The notes: generated by a model from the letters alone, not told the origin. Counted from the stretch's first letter, positions 1 to 9,288 are shown. The stretch is 64,000 nt of DNA from Streptomyces viridiviolaceus (GCF_014650995.1 NZ_BMWA01000011.1:186001-250000); one strand, 5' to 3'. Program-made: numbers and translations.

Positions 1-152
1 CGCTGAAGATCCGTCAGCAGCTCGGCGACGGTGCGCTCGGCGGGTCGGGCGGGTCCGGCGGGTTCGGGACCGGCCTCGGCGGGCACGGGTGCGAGGACGA
101 TCCCGGTCGCCACCGCCGTCGTGCACACCAGACGCAGAAGCCTTCCTGACAC
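1..152 (-). CDS. N-terminus of a secreted protein (partial)
   Basis: Only the first 50 codons lie in the window. The GTG start at 152 follows a strong GGAGG ribosome site. The peptide opens VSGRLLRLVCTTAVATGIVL, a short basic stretch and a hydrophobic core, followed by an Ala-Pro-Val-Pro-Ala-Glu-Ala cleavage-like region, so it is an exported protein. After the signal comes a Pro-rich linker and then TVAELLTDLQ, which looks like the start of a coiled coil. Streptomyces NlpC/P60 cell-wall hydrolases begin this way. That identity is an inference from the N-terminus alone, because the catalytic domain is outside the window. Confidence 0.6.
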   Translation of the reverse strand, partial: MSGRLLRLVCTTAVATGIVLAPVPAEAGPEPAGPARPAERTVAELLTDLQ

Positions 153-255
153 GTCATCACCTCCGATGCGGAGCGGCCCGTCCACTCCGCACGGCGAGCA
201 TCAGACGTGTGCACGCGGTGCGTGCGTCAAGCATGCGCGGTTCGGCGGAACGGGA

Positions 256-573
256 TCACCCTTCCGCGTCGTCCGGCTTGACGGACGGCGTGGCGTCTGG
301 CTTCGACCAGGGCCACCTCCGGCGGCCGCCCTTCTTGCCCGTGGGGTCGTAGGCGTACTTCCAGCGGGCGAACCCGATCCGGCCGCCTCCCTCGCGCGGG
401 ACACGGCGGTAGACCAGCACCGTGGGCGGCCCGCCGTCCGGGGCCGGGACCGGGATGCGGTACGTCTTCGGCGGGTGCCCGGTCATCCCGACGAGCACGG
501 GCAGCACCCGCCCGTCCATGGGGCCGCCCTCGAAGGGGGTGTCTTCGCTCTTCACGGCACCAGTGTCAGACAT
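256..573 (-). CDS. Conserved hypothetical protein, 105 aa
   Basis: I do not recognise a named family. The protein opens MSDTGAVKSEDTPFEGGPMD and is soluble, with no signal peptide or membrane segment. The middle (GMTGHPPKTYRIPVPAPDGG) looks globular. The C-terminus is basic and then acidic (KKGGRRRWPWSK, KPDDAEG). Its ATG lies inside the last codons of the TetR gene upstream, an 8-bp overlap, so the two are probably co-transcribed and translationally coupled. Codon use matches the chromosomal core. Confidence 0.7.
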   Translation of the reverse strand: MSDTGAVKSEDTPFEGGPMDGRVLPVLVGMTGHPPKTYRIPVPAPDGGPPTVLVYRRVPREGGGRIGFARWKYAYDPTGKKGGRRRWPWSKPDATPSVKPDDAEG

Positions 574-1219
574 CCGCCGCCAGCGCCTCGACCAGCGCCT
601 CGGTCTGCGGGTCGCGCCGCGCGGTGACGCTCAGCACGGCAACGAACTGGTCCACGAGCCACTCCCGCAGCTCCTCGACGGGCGGCTGCTTGCCCTCGTC
701 CAGCCAGATCAGGGAGGCCGCCTCCACGGCCGTGATCCACATCCGGACGGTCATCCGCAGCCGGGGGCCGGGCTCGGTGACCTCCAGGTGGCTCATGATG
801 TGCTCGGCGGCGGCCCGGCGCACGCCGTCCACGATGGCCGTGGTCCGCGAGGTCTCGGCCACGCTGCCGCCGCGCAGCAGGGCGCTGAAGCCGGTGTCGT
901 GCTGGTCCACGAAGGCCAGATACCGGTCCAGGGCCCGGGACAGGCGGGCCAGCAGCGGGCCGTTGCGGGGTTCGTCGAAGCACAGCCGCAGCTCGTCGGC
1001 GGCCGACCGGAGGGCGGCCTCGTACAGCTGCTGCTTGCCGCCGGGGAAGTACCGGTACACCAGGGGGCGAGAGACCCCGGCCCGCTCCGCCACGTCGTCC
1101 AGGGAGACCTCCTCCGGCGGCCGGTGCGCGAAGAGGGCGAGCGCGGCGTCGAGCAGCTGACTGCGGCGCTCCTCGACGCTGAGCCGGCGGTAGGCGGGGG
1201 TGGGGGCCTGCGGGGTCAT
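566..1219 (-). CDS. TetR family transcriptional regulator
   Basis: A 217-aa cytoplasmic repressor-type regulator. The N-terminal helix-turn-helix spans about residues 12-60: RRSQLLDAALALFA, then VSLDDVAERAGVSRPLVYRYF, the TetR recognition-helix signature. The C-terminal two thirds is an all-helical ligand/dimer domain with TetR_C-like features (LDRYLAFVDQH, VRMWITAVEAA). The ATG at 1219 is chosen because homologous sequence begins there; the frame is open further upstream but with shadow-like composition. It lies 207 bp downstream of the AurF-like oxygenase on the same strand, so it may regulate that gene. The ligand cannot be read from sequence. Confidence 0.93.
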   Translation of the reverse strand: MTPQAPTPAYRRLSVEERRSQLLDAALALFAHRPPEEVSLDDVAERAGVSRPLVYRYFPGGKQQLYEAALRSAADELRLCFDEPRNGPLLARLSRALDRYLAFVDQHDTGFSALLRGGSVAETSRTTAIVDGVRRAAAEHIMSHLEVTEPGPRLRMTVRMWITAVEAASLIWLDEGKQPPVEELREWLVDQFVAVLSVTARRDPQTEALVEALAADV

Positions 1220-1426
1220 GAACCGCAGCGTAATCGCTCCGCTTCCGGGGCCGGGTGCGGCCGTTGTGCGAGCGGCGGCCGAAAGGTGCCGTCCGGTGCG
1301 GTGGGCGGGGGCGGGTCGCGCGGTCCGGCGCTGCGGGGTGCCTCCCCGCTCTCGGCTTCGCTCGAGCGGGGGGACCCCCATCGCCCACCCGTGCCGCCCT
1401 GCGGCACGGCGGCCAGCGGCCGCGTC

Positions 1427-2365
1427 CTACGCCAGCAGGCCCGACGACCTCCACAGCCGCCGCCCGACGCCCCGCAGGACGCCGATGTCGTCCAGGAAGT
1501 CGGTCAGCCGCTTGGCGCCTGTCTGCATCACCTCGCGGCGGTGACCGCTGGCCTTGACCTGGGCCATGGCCTCCCGCTTGTCCAGTCCCACGTTCGTGTA
1601 GACCTCGGGGTTGATGAAGGCGACCGAGAAGACCCGGGCGAACTCACCCGAGGTGATGCGGGTGAACTCCTGCGACCACTTCGGGGCCGTCACCATCTGC
1701 CGACGCAGCTCCTCGCGCGCGTACCGCACGTGGCGCGCCTCCTCCACCACGTGGATGCGCGTGACGCCCCGGATCAACGGCTGGATCCGCTCGTCGGGGA
1801 AGGTCAGGCGCTGCATCCAGTCCAGGACCTCCTCGCCGAGCAGCGTGGCGGTGAAGGAGCCGGGCGTGGTGGAGATCGTCTTGAACAGACGGCCCAGGTG
1901 CTGGTGGACCGGGCTCACCGGGTACCACGGGGTCTCACCGCGGGATATCAGCCGGGCGAACATCTTCGAGTGCCGGCACTCGTCCTCGATCTCGGTGAGC
2001 GCGTACCGCACGTGCGCGCTCGTCGCCGACTTGTCGTAGATGTGCCGGACCAGCAGCTGCATCAGGATGAGCTCGAACCAGATGCCGAGCGAGGCGAGCG
2101 CGGCGGCCTCGTGCTGGGAGAGCAGGATCCGCTGCTCCTCGCTCATCCGCTTCCACATCGGGGTGTCGTACAGCGACACGAGCTCCGGCGGCCAGAACCA
2201 TTTGCCCTCCTCGAAGGGCGCGTCCCAGTCCAGCTCCTTGTCCGGGTCGAAGGAGTGCTTGGCGGAAGAGTCGAGCAGCCGTTCGGCCACCTGCTCCCGG
2301 TCCTTGAGCAGGCCGAGCGCGTCGCGCAGGCCATCGAGCGCGTCGGCTTCCGTCAGGGTCGTCAT
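1427..2365 (-). CDS. AurF-like diiron oxygenase
   Basis: A 312-aa soluble all-helical protein of the AurF (p-aminobenzoate N-oxygenase) / DUF3066-like diiron family. Carboxylate and His ligand motifs are visible: HEAAAL at about 85, EIEDECRHSKMF at about 126-137, EEVLDWMQR at about 178, and HVVEEARHVRYAREE at about 205-219. The four-helix diiron layout is complete, so catalysis is plausible. The substrate is unknown; known members oxidise aryl amines or act in secondary metabolism. The start follows GAGGTGGGA. The TetR regulator downstream is on the same strand. No biosynthetic partners are adjacent, so a housekeeping or detoxification role is equally possible. Confidence 0.85.
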   Translation of the reverse strand: MTTLTEADALDGLRDALGLLKDREQVAERLLDSSAKHSFDPDKELDWDAPFEEGKWFWPPELVSLYDTPMWKRMSEEQRILLSQHEAAALASLGIWFELILMQLLVRHIYDKSATSAHVRYALTEIEDECRHSKMFARLISRGETPWYPVSPVHQHLGRLFKTISTTPGSFTATLLGEEVLDWMQRLTFPDERIQPLIRGVTRIHVVEEARHVRYAREELRRQMVTAPKWSQEFTRITSGEFARVFSVAFINPEVYTNVGLDKREAMAQVKASGHRREVMQTGAKRLTDFLDDIGVLRGVGRRLWRSSGLLA

Positions 2366-2641
2366 GGCTGTCCCACCTCGTCGTACGGGATTGCGTCGGG
2401 TTACCCGCGGTCACTCACTCGTCTTATGAGACTGCCTGTCAGCAAGCCCGTCAATCCCCCGCGCGCGACTTGTTTACTCCGCGTCTACTTCAGGCCGGGC
2501 AGCCCGGCCCGCGGGGCAGGAGATGCGCAGCGGGAAGGCGCACGGCGCACGACGGAGCCGTCACGGTCCCCCGGCCGCTCGAACCGCTCCCGGGGCCGCG
2601 CCGGCGGCAGGTCGGGGTACCGTCCGTCCGGTACCCCGGTC

Positions 2642-4099
2642 TCACGACGCGAGCACCGCCTCCATCACCGCCCGCGCGATCGGCGCCGCCAGCCCGCCCC
2701 CGCTGACCCGCTCGCGGTCCGCCGCCGACCCCTCGACCACCACCGCCACCGCGACCGCCGGTTCCGGGGCCCGCTCGCTCTGCGCCCAGGAGACGAACCA
2801 GGCGTACGGCGTGCCCGAGTTGCCGACGCCGTGCTGCGCGGTGCCGGTCTTGCCGCCGACGACGGCGCCGCGGATCGCCGCCTTCGACCCGGTGCCGTTC
2901 TCCACGACGCCGGTCATCAGCTTCTTCAGCAGGGCGGCCGTGGCCGGCAGCATCGCCTGCCGGGAGGGGCTCGACCCGGCGGCCGCCACCAGGCTGCCGC
3001 CCGCCCGGACCGTCCGCTCCACCAGGTACGGCGCCCGCAGCTGCCCGTCGTTGGCCACGGCCGCCGCCACCATCGCCATCTGCAGCGGGGTGGCGCGCGT
3101 GTTGTACTGTCCGATCGACGACAGCCCGAGCTGGGCCTTGTCCACCGAGGTGTCGAAGGTGCTCCGCGAGACGGAGAAGGGGACCAGCAGCCCGTCGTCG
3201 TTGAAACCGAAGCCCTCCGCCGTGGCCGCCATGTCCGTCGCGCCCACGTCCACGCCGAGCTTGGCGAACACCGTGTTGCAGGACCGCTCGAAGGCCTCCC
3301 GCAGCGAGGCGTCCTTGCACCCGCCGGACTCGTTCGTCAGCCGCGTCCGCGTCCCCGGCAGGGTGTACGGGTCGGGCGAGCGGGTCGGCGCGTCGAGGTT
3401 CCGGATCACGCCGGCGTCCAGCGCCGCCGCCGCGGTGACCACCTTGAACGTGGAACCCGGCGGATAGGTCCGGCGCACGGCCCGGTTGAGCATCGGCTTG
3501 TCCGGGTCCTCGTTCAGCCGCCGCCAGGTCCGGCCGGCGGTCGCATCGTTCCCGGACAGCCTCTGGGGGTCGTACGAGGGGGCGGACGCCAGGGCCAGGA
3601 TCCGGCCGGTCGACGGCTCGACCGCGGCCACCGCCCCCTTGTGCGGGCCGAGCCCCTCGTACGCCGCCCGCTGCGCGGCCCGGTTGATCGTCGTCACGAC
3701 GTCGCCGCCCGGATTGCGGGCCCCCGTGACGTCGTTCCACAGGGGGAGCGGCGCGAGCATCGGGTCCGCGCCGGAGAGCAGGCCGTCCTCGGTGTGCTCC
3801 AGCAGCGTCGTCCCGTACTCCTGGGAGGCGAAGCCGGTGATCGGCGCGTACAGCGGGCCGTCCCGGTAGGTCCGTTCGAACCGCAGGTGCTCTCCGGTGT
3901 CCCGGGAGCCGGTGACCGGCTCGCCGCCGACCAGGATGTCCCCGCGGGGCTGCTGGTAACGGGCGATGTCGGGGCGGCGGTTGGCGGGGTTGGCGTCGTA
4001 CTCGGGGGCCTGGACCACCTGCACGCGGGCGGCGTTCACCAGCAGGGCGACCAGCAGCAGGGCGCAGAAGGCGGCGGCGTGCCGGATGTGCCGTGTCAC
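2642..4099 (-). CDS. Class B penicillin-binding protein (transpeptidase)
   Basis: A 485-aa peptidoglycan transpeptidase anchored by one N-terminal membrane segment (about residues 8-24). A PBP-dimerisation-type region follows, then the transpeptidase domain with all three active-site motifs: STFK (Ser216, Lys219), SCN (273-275) and KTGTAQ (417-422). It starts with GTG. The SEDS polymerase gene sits 46 bp upstream on the same strand. That pairing is the FtsW-FtsI or RodA-PBP2 logic: the SEDS protein polymerises glycan and this enzyme crosslinks it. It is shorter than FtsI, lacks PASTA repeats, and is probably one of several Streptomyces paralogues used in hyphal or spore-wall growth. Confidence 0.95.
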   Translation of the reverse strand: MTRHIRHAAAFCALLLVALLVNAARVQVVQAPEYDANPANRRPDIARYQQPRGDILVGGEPVTGSRDTGEHLRFERTYRDGPLYAPITGFASQEYGTTLLEHTEDGLLSGADPMLAPLPLWNDVTGARNPGGDVVTTINRAAQRAAYEGLGPHKGAVAAVEPSTGRILALASAPSYDPQRLSGNDATAGRTWRRLNEDPDKPMLNRAVRRTYPPGSTFKVVTAAAALDAGVIRNLDAPTRSPDPYTLPGTRTRLTNESGGCKDASLREAFERSCNTVFAKLGVDVGATDMAATAEGFGFNDDGLLVPFSVSRSTFDTSVDKAQLGLSSIGQYNTRATPLQMAMVAAAVANDGQLRAPYLVERTVRAGGSLVAAAGSSPSRQAMLPATAALLKKLMTGVVENGTGSKAAIRGAVVGGKTGTAQHGVGNSGTPYAWFVSWAQSERAPEPAVAVAVVVEGSAADRERVSGGGLAAPIARAVMEAVLAS

Positions 4100-4145
4100 G
4101 CGTCCTCCCGGGCCCGCACCGCCCCGGACGTCACAGTCCCCTCCC

Positions 4146-5513
4146 TCACGCCGTCACCCGCCCGGAGTGCTCGCGGCGCGCCGCGTGGCTGACCCGGATC
4201 AGCAGGGCCACGATCGCCCAGTTGGTGACGACCGAGGAGCCGCCCTGGGCCAGGAACGGCATCGCCATCCCGGTCAGTGGGATCAGCCCGGTCACCCCGC
4301 CCGCGATCACGAAGACCTGGAGCGCCACGATCGAGGAGAGGCCCACCGCGAGCAGCCGGCCGAACGGGTCGCGCAGGGCGAGCCCCGCCCGGTAGCCGCG
4401 CTCCACCAGCAGGGCGTACAGCAGGAAGATCGCGGTCAGGCCGAGGAAGCCCAGCTCCTCCCCGGCCGTGGCCAGGATGAAGTCCGACTTGGTGGCGAAG
4501 CCGATGAGGACGGAGTGGCCGAGGCCGAGGCCCGTCCCGGTCAGGCCGCCCGCCGCGAACGCGAACAGCGACTGGGCCAGCTGGTTCGGCCCCTGCCCGG
4601 CCTCGATCGACGCGAAGGGGTGCAGCCAGTCCTCCACCCGGCTGTGCACGTGCGGCTCCAGCCAGCCCACGGCGACCGCGCCCAGCGAGGCCAGCAGCAG
4701 GCCGACGGCGATCCATCCGGTGCGGCCGGTGGCCACGTACAGCAGGACGACGAACAGGCCGAAGAAGAGCAGCGAGGTCCCGAGGTCCCGTTCCAGGACC
4801 AGGACGCCGACGCTGACCAGCCACACGGCCACGATCGGGCCGAGCACCCGCCCGGTGGGCAGCTGCAGGCGCCACGCCTGCCGGCCCGCGTAGGCCAGCG
4901 CGCTGCGGTTGGCGGCCAGGTACGCGGCGAAGAACACCGCCAGCAGCACCTTCGCGAACTCGCCCGGCTGGATGGAGAAGCCGGCCACCCTGATCCAGAT
5001 GCGGGCGCCGTTCACCGCCGGGAACAGGATCGGCAGCGTGAGCAGGATCAGCGCGACGACCACGCAGACGTAGGTGTAGCGCGCGAGGACGCGGTGGTCG
5101 CGCAGGATCAGCACCACGACGATGAACAGCCCGACGCCCAGCGTGGACCACACCAGCTGGGTGGGCGCCGCTCGGTCGCCCGGCGTCTCCAGGTCGAGCC
5201 GGTAGATCAGCACCAGGCCGAGGCCGTTGAGCAGCACGCCGATGGGCAGCAGCAGCGGATCGGCGCAAGGGGCGCGCAGGCGGACCGCCACATGGGCGAG
5301 CAGCGCGAGCACCCCGAGCCCGGCACCGTAGCCGGCGGCGCCGGGCGGAAGGGTGCCCTGCTGCGCGAGGCCGACGTTGCAGTAGCCGTACACCGACAGC
5401 AGGACGGCCACGACGATGAGCGCCAGTTCGATGCCGCGCCGCCGGGGGAGGCGGCCGACGGGAGCGGGGGCGTCCGCCGCCGCCACGGTGATTCCGGTTC
5501 CGGCCTTCGTCAT
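4146..5513 (-). CDS. FtsW/RodA/SpoVE family glycosyltransferase
   Basis: A 455-aa SEDS-family peptidoglycan polymerase with about ten to twelve hydrophobic segments starting near residue 28. Family signatures are visible: the RIWIRVAGFSIQPGEFAKV region near residue 180, GLGHSVLIGFATKSDFI near 340, and the C-terminal TGMAMPFLAQGGSSV. It acts in the cytoplasmic membrane on lipid II. It is the first gene of a pair with the class B PBP immediately downstream (46-bp gap). The ATG at 5513 is the first in-frame start before the basic N-terminus. I cannot tell from sequence whether it acts in division, elongation or sporulation. Confidence 0.95.
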   Translation of the reverse strand: MTKAGTGITVAAADAPAPVGRLPRRRGIELALIVVAVLLSVYGYCNVGLAQQGTLPPGAAGYGAGLGVLALLAHVAVRLRAPCADPLLLPIGVLLNGLGLVLIYRLDLETPGDRAAPTQLVWSTLGVGLFIVVVLILRDHRVLARYTYVCVVVALILLTLPILFPAVNGARIWIRVAGFSIQPGEFAKVLLAVFFAAYLAANRSALAYAGRQAWRLQLPTGRVLGPIVAVWLVSVGVLVLERDLGTSLLFFGLFVVLLYVATGRTGWIAVGLLLASLGAVAVGWLEPHVHSRVEDWLHPFASIEAGQGPNQLAQSLFAFAAGGLTGTGLGLGHSVLIGFATKSDFILATAGEELGFLGLTAIFLLYALLVERGYRAGLALRDPFGRLLAVGLSSIVALQVFVIAGGVTGLIPLTGMAMPFLAQGGSSVVTNWAIVALLIRVSHAARREHSGRVTA

Positions 5514-5773
5514 GTCCGGAACTTACCCAAATGGTGCGTCTTGCTGGTCTTCCGCATCGGCACCAGCGCGGCGCGGGGCGACGACGGCCATGGCGATGCG
5601 GCACGCGAAGGGGGAGTGCGGGGGCACGGCGGTCACCTCCAGCGGGAGCGAACGGGCCACGGCTGACCCATCGCCACATTAGGAGCGGCGCGTGGGGCGC
5701 GCCCGTCTCGCTGCGCCATCGGTGAGAGGACGCCGACCCCGGGTGACGGGCTGTCGGAACGGACCGGCGGGCG

Positions 5774-7018
5774 TCAGGGCCGGCGAGGCAGCGTCAGGGT
5801 CGCCACCGCGCCGCCGCCGGGCGCGTTCGTGAACTCCAGTCGCGCGCCGAGCACCTCAGCCTGCCCGAGCGCGATCGTCAGCCCGAGCCCGTGCCCCCTC
5901 GTCCCGCCCTCCGTGCGGAACCGCTGCGGCCCGTGCGCCAGGAGGTAGGCCGGATATCCGTCCCCGTGGTCCCGCACGGTGATCACCGGACCGTCCACCG
6001 TCAGCACCACCGGCGTCCGTCCGTGCCGGTGCGCGTTCGCGACCAGGTTGCCGAGCACCCGCTCCAGCCGCCGCCGGTCGGTCTCCACGCGCGCGTCCCG
6101 CACGACGTCGACCCGCGTGTCGGTGCCGGAGCCCCGGACCACCCGTTCGGCGAGCGCGCCCAGCGCCTCGGTGTCCACCTCCAGCCGTTCCCGTCCGGTG
6201 TCGAGCCGGGAGATCTCCAGCAGGTCCTCGGTGAGCGTGCGCAGGGCGGCCACCCGGTCCCGCACCAGCTCGGTCGGGCGGCCCGGCGGCAGCAGCTCGG
6301 CCGCCGCGTGCAGGCCGGTCAGCGGGGTGCGCAGTTCGTGCGCCACGTCCGCAGTGAACCGCTGCTCGGCGAGCAGCTTGCCCTGCAGCGACGACGCCAT
6401 GGAGTCCAGCGCGGCGGCGACCGAGGCCACCTCGTCCTGCGGACGCGTCGGATCCTTCGCGCGGGGGTCGTCCACCCGGGCGTCGAGGTCGCCCGCGCTG
6501 ATCCGCCGCGCCACCCGCGCCGTCGTGTGCAGCCGCCGCGTCACCCGCGTCACGGCGAACGACCCCACCAGCAGCGTCGCCCCGATGGCCAGCGCCGAGG
6601 ACCACACGATCGCCCGGTCGAGGCCGTCGATCGTGCCCTTGCCCTGGGAGTAGTCGACCTCGGCTGCGAGGACCCGGCCGCCGTCGGCGGGGCCCGCCGC
6701 CCACATGATGGGGCGGCCGTCGTGCTCGGCGACCGTCGTCCCGCGCTCGCCCGTGGCGGCCAGCTCCCGCAGCCGCTCCGGCAGCCCCGGGGGATCGACG
6801 CCCGCGCCCGGCCCGAGGGGGTTCCCGGCCTCGTACGCCTCCGTCGCCTCCCGGAGCCGGGCGAGGGCGGCGTCACGGGCCCGGTCCACGGTCTGGCCGG
6901 TCACCGAGACGTGCACCAGGACACCGAGCAGCGCGGCCAGCGCGCAGCACATCACGGTGATGAACGCGGCGGCCTTCACGGCGAGCGCGCCGGCCCACCG
7001 CGGGAGCACGATCCTCAT
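5774..7018 (-). CDS. Sensor histidine kinase (orphan)
   Basis: A 414-aa membrane kinase. The first membrane segment is at about residues 12-38, an extracytoplasmic loop runs to about 135, the second segment is at about 138-158, and a HAMP-like linker follows. The dimerisation/phosphoacceptor helix carries His227 in ADVAHELRTPL. The ATPase domain has an N box (NLVANAHRHG, about 334-343) and G boxes (DHGDGYP, GHGLGLTIA). The ATG at 7018 overlaps the TGA of the lipoprotein gene (ATGA), so the pair is translationally coupled. No response regulator is adjacent, so its partner lies elsewhere. The lipoprotein may act as a sensor accessory. Confidence 0.93.
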   Translation of the reverse strand: MRIVLPRWAGALAVKAAAFITVMCCALAALLGVLVHVSVTGQTVDRARDAALARLREATEAYEAGNPLGPGAGVDPPGLPERLRELAATGERGTTVAEHDGRPIMWAAGPADGGRVLAAEVDYSQGKGTIDGLDRAIVWSSALAIGATLLVGSFAVTRVTRRLHTTARVARRISAGDLDARVDDPRAKDPTRPQDEVASVAAALDSMASSLQGKLLAEQRFTADVAHELRTPLTGLHAAAELLPPGRPTELVRDRVAALRTLTEDLLEISRLDTGRERLEVDTEALGALAERVVRGSGTDTRVDVVRDARVETDRRRLERVLGNLVANAHRHGRTPVVLTVDGPVITVRDHGDGYPAYLLAHGPQRFRTEGGTRGHGLGLTIALGQAEVLGARLEFTNAPGGGAVATLTLPRRP

Positions 7019-7776
7019 CGCCCACTCGCCGAGGGGGAGCGCGAGGGAGCGGGCGGGGGCGAGGTGTGCTGCGACGGCTTCCCGTGGCCGGTGCGCAGCA
7101 TCTCGTCGTGGGTGAGGAGCATCGCGCGCTGATCGGGGTCCCAGGTCCACTGGAGGCGGTACTCGTACCCCGCCACCTCGGACGGCGACCGGATGATCAG
7201 CGACCGCCCGGCGACCTCGACCGCGCTCACGGCGTCCTCGTAGGACATCACCCGCACGAGCCTGTCCCGCTCGACCGTGTAGACGCGCACGGCGGTCATC
7301 TTCTCCGGCAGGAGCCGGAACCCCAGCGTCATCTCGGCCCGTCCGTCACCGGTCAGGTCGCGGAAGTACGGCGTGAGCACCGGGCACCGGCCGCGCTCCC
7401 CGTCCGGGCCGCAGTCGGCCATCCGGCGGGCCGTCTCGCGGTACGGCGCCTTCGCGCCCGCGTACTCGTCCGGGTGCTCGCCGATCTCCGCCCGTACGAC
7501 GGCCACCGGGTCCGCCCTGCGGATGTCCCCGCCGGGCACGGCGACACCCTTGACGACCTCGTGGTCCACCTCGCCGATGTCGTAGGCGGGACTCGACGCC
7601 GGCGTCAGGTCCGGCCACAGCCGGGCCGGGCTCGCCGCGGTCGGGGTCGGCCCGGCGCTGCGCAGCCCGCCGGTGTCACCGCAGCCGGCCACGGCCGCCC
7701 CGGTCGCGGCCGTCACCAGGGACAGGGCGAGGGCGGCACAGACGCGGGCTGCGCGCCCGCGGCGGCTGGGGAGCAC
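7015..7776 (-). CDS. Secreted lipoprotein coupled to the histidine kinase
   Basis: A 253-aa protein with a basic N-terminus, a hydrophobic stretch and a lipobox AVAGC, with Cys at about residue 32, so it is a membrane-anchored exported lipoprotein. The mature part contains FRDLTGDGRAEMTLGF, an FG-GAP-like calcium-loop motif, and a Cys pair (DCGPDGERGRC). The C-terminus is a Ser/Pro-rich tail. It shares an ATGA overlap with the downstream kinase gene. The arrangement resembles lipoproteins that modulate sensor kinases on the outer face of the membrane; that role is inferred from context only. Confidence 0.82.
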   Translation of the reverse strand: MLPSRRGRAARVCAALALSLVTAATGAAVAGCGDTGGLRSAGPTPTAASPARLWPDLTPASSPAYDIGEVDHEVVKGVAVPGGDIRRADPVAVVRAEIGEHPDEYAGAKAPYRETARRMADCGPDGERGRCPVLTPYFRDLTGDGRAEMTLGFRLLPEKMTAVRVYTVERDRLVRVMSYEDAVSAVEVAGRSLIIRSPSEVAGYEYRLQWTWDPDQRAMLLTHDEMLRTGHGKPSQHTSPPPAPSRSPSASGR

Positions 7777-7864
7777 TGCACTCCTGCGGTTCGGGGAACG
7801 TCGATGGCCCTGTACACCCTATTCGTACGGAAGTCCACTCTGCCTGCGTGGGGGCGCGGCCGGG

Positions 7865-8371
7865 CTACTCGGCCAGTTCCTCCAGCAGCCGGGCCGTGGG
7901 CAGGCCGGCCCGCAGGTACTCCACGAACAGCTCGTTGTGCAGCGCCCACGGCGAGCGCCGGGACCGGATCAGCCGGATCGCCTCCTCGGCGCTGCCGCCC
8001 CGGCGCATCAGCGCGTGGGCGACGACCAGCCCCGAGCGGTTGTAGCCGTGGTAACAGCGGACGAGGACCCTGCGGCCCTGGTCCAGCGCCTCGGCCGCCG
8101 CCTCCGCCAGCCGGATCACGCCCGCGAGCTGGGTCCCGTCGAGCGGTCCGTCGGGAATCGGCCACACATGGTGCTCGACGCCCGGGTCGGGGCCGTGCCC
8201 AGGCAGCCGCAGCAGGGTCTGCACGAGATCGAACTCGTCCCTCACCACGGCCAACTCCACCTGCCCGGCCTGCCGCCGGAACTCGTGCCCGCCCATCCAC
8301 AGACCGGGCACGATCTCGCACCACGGCCTGTCCGGGGCCGGTACGTCGGGTACCTTCCCGCGCGTACGCAA
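7865..8371 (-). CDS. Dual-specificity/tyrosine phosphatase-like protein
   Basis: A 168-aa cytoplasmic protein with a cysteine-phosphatase P-loop at about residues 104-112: VRCYHGYNRSG, matching C-x5-R-S with Cys and Arg intact. An upstream Asp is available in PIPDGPLDG as the usual general acid. The start is TTG at 8371, five bases after GGAGG; no ATG or GTG fits better. It stands alone between the lipoprotein gene and a divergent NERD-like gene. The substrate is unknown and could be a phosphoprotein or a phosphorylated small molecule. Confidence 0.82.
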   Translation of the reverse strand: MRTRGKVPDVPAPDRPWCEIVPGLWMGGHEFRRQAGQVELAVVRDEFDLVQTLLRLPGHGPDPGVEHHVWPIPDGPLDGTQLAGVIRLAEAAAEALDQGRRVLVRCYHGYNRSGLVVAHALMRRGGSAEEAIRLIRSRRSPWALHNELFVEYLRAGLPTARLLEELAE

Positions 8372-8484
8372 CGGCGCCTCCCCACCATCCCCGCCCGTCG
8401 GGCAGACCCAACTCCTGTCAAAGGTAACCGGGTTCTTGCCCCCGGAGCACCCCGCCTGTTCCCATGGTCATGGGGTGATGGTGC

Positions 8485-9288
8485 ATGAGTGGACTGCGCG
8501 TCATACCGACCTGGCGGCACGGTCAGGAGCGGCTCTACGTCTGCCTCCCGGACGGCAGGAACATCGCCTGGTACGACCGCGAGGCCGCCCGGGTCAACCT
8601 CCTCGGCGACGACCGCAGGGACGACGTGCTCGAAGCCCTGGGGCCCTTCCTCACCGGCCCCGTCACCGTGGGCCCGCCGCCGGTCCCCACCCCCGCCGAG
8701 CTGGCCCGGCTCGCCCTCCACCCGGACGACGACCTCGCCCCCAACCGGCCCGGCGAGGCTCATCTGATCGCCCTGGAGCGCGATCCGGGAACGGCGCACC
8801 GGCTGCGCCCCGACCCGCGCCGCCGGGCGCTGGCCGCCGAGCAGACGACGGGGCGGGCCCTCGACCGCCTCGACGGCGCGGGCTGGCACGCTCTGCACTC
8901 CATCGCGCTGCCGGGCGGCGACCGCATCCACCACCTGGCCATCGGCCCCGGCGGCCTCTTCGCCCTGCACGTGCTGCCGGCCCGCAGACAGCGGGTCCGG
9001 ATCGCCGACCCCCTGGTCGCCGTGGGCCGTCACGAGCCGCGGCCGCTGCTGCGCCGCGTCCGCGCGGACGCCGACCGCGCCTCCTACGCCCTGACGGCCG
9101 AGGTGCACCCCGTGCTGGTCCTGGTCGAGCCGGCGGACACCGCCCTGACCACTCCGCCGCGCGAGGTCCGCGTCCTCACCGACGCGGAGCTGCCGAACCT
9201 GGTCCGCCTGGGCGGCGTGCTCAAACCGGCGGACGTGGAGGCCCTGCACGCGATGGCCCGGGACCGCAACACGTGGACGCGGGTGTGA
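8485..9288 (+). CDS. NERD-like domain protein
   Basis: A 267-aa soluble protein. The N-terminal half is a beta-rich region (GLRVIPTWRHGQERLYVCLP) often seen in Streptomyces proteins of this type. From about residue 113, AAEQTTGRALDRLDGAGWHA followed by ALPGGDRIHHLAIGPGGLF matches the NERD (nuclease-related) pattern: a helix with a Gly near the start, then D-x9-GGLF. The Lys that normally follows the second acidic position in active nucleases is not evident (LHVLPARRQRV), so catalysis is uncertain. It is divergent from the phosphatase gene. A role in DNA processing is suggested by family only. Confidence 0.72.
   Translation: MSGLRVIPTWRHGQERLYVCLPDGRNIAWYDREAARVNLLGDDRRDDVLEALGPFLTGPVTVGPPPVPTPAELARLALHPDDDLAPNRPGEAHLIALERDPGTAHRLRPDPRRRALAAEQTTGRALDRLDGAGWHALHSIALPGGDRIHHLAIGPGGLFALHVLPARRQRVRIADPLVAVGRHEPRPLLRRVRADADRASYALTAEVHPVLVLVEPADTALTTPPREVRVLTDAELPNLVRLGGVLKPADVEALHAMARDRNTWTRV

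Noticed and set aside
422..4192. A 1256-codon open frame on plus across the TetR, oxygenase and PBP genes
   Set aside because: It is antisense to three well-supported genes with clear motifs and has the His/Arg/Gly-rich composition of a high-GC shadow frame.
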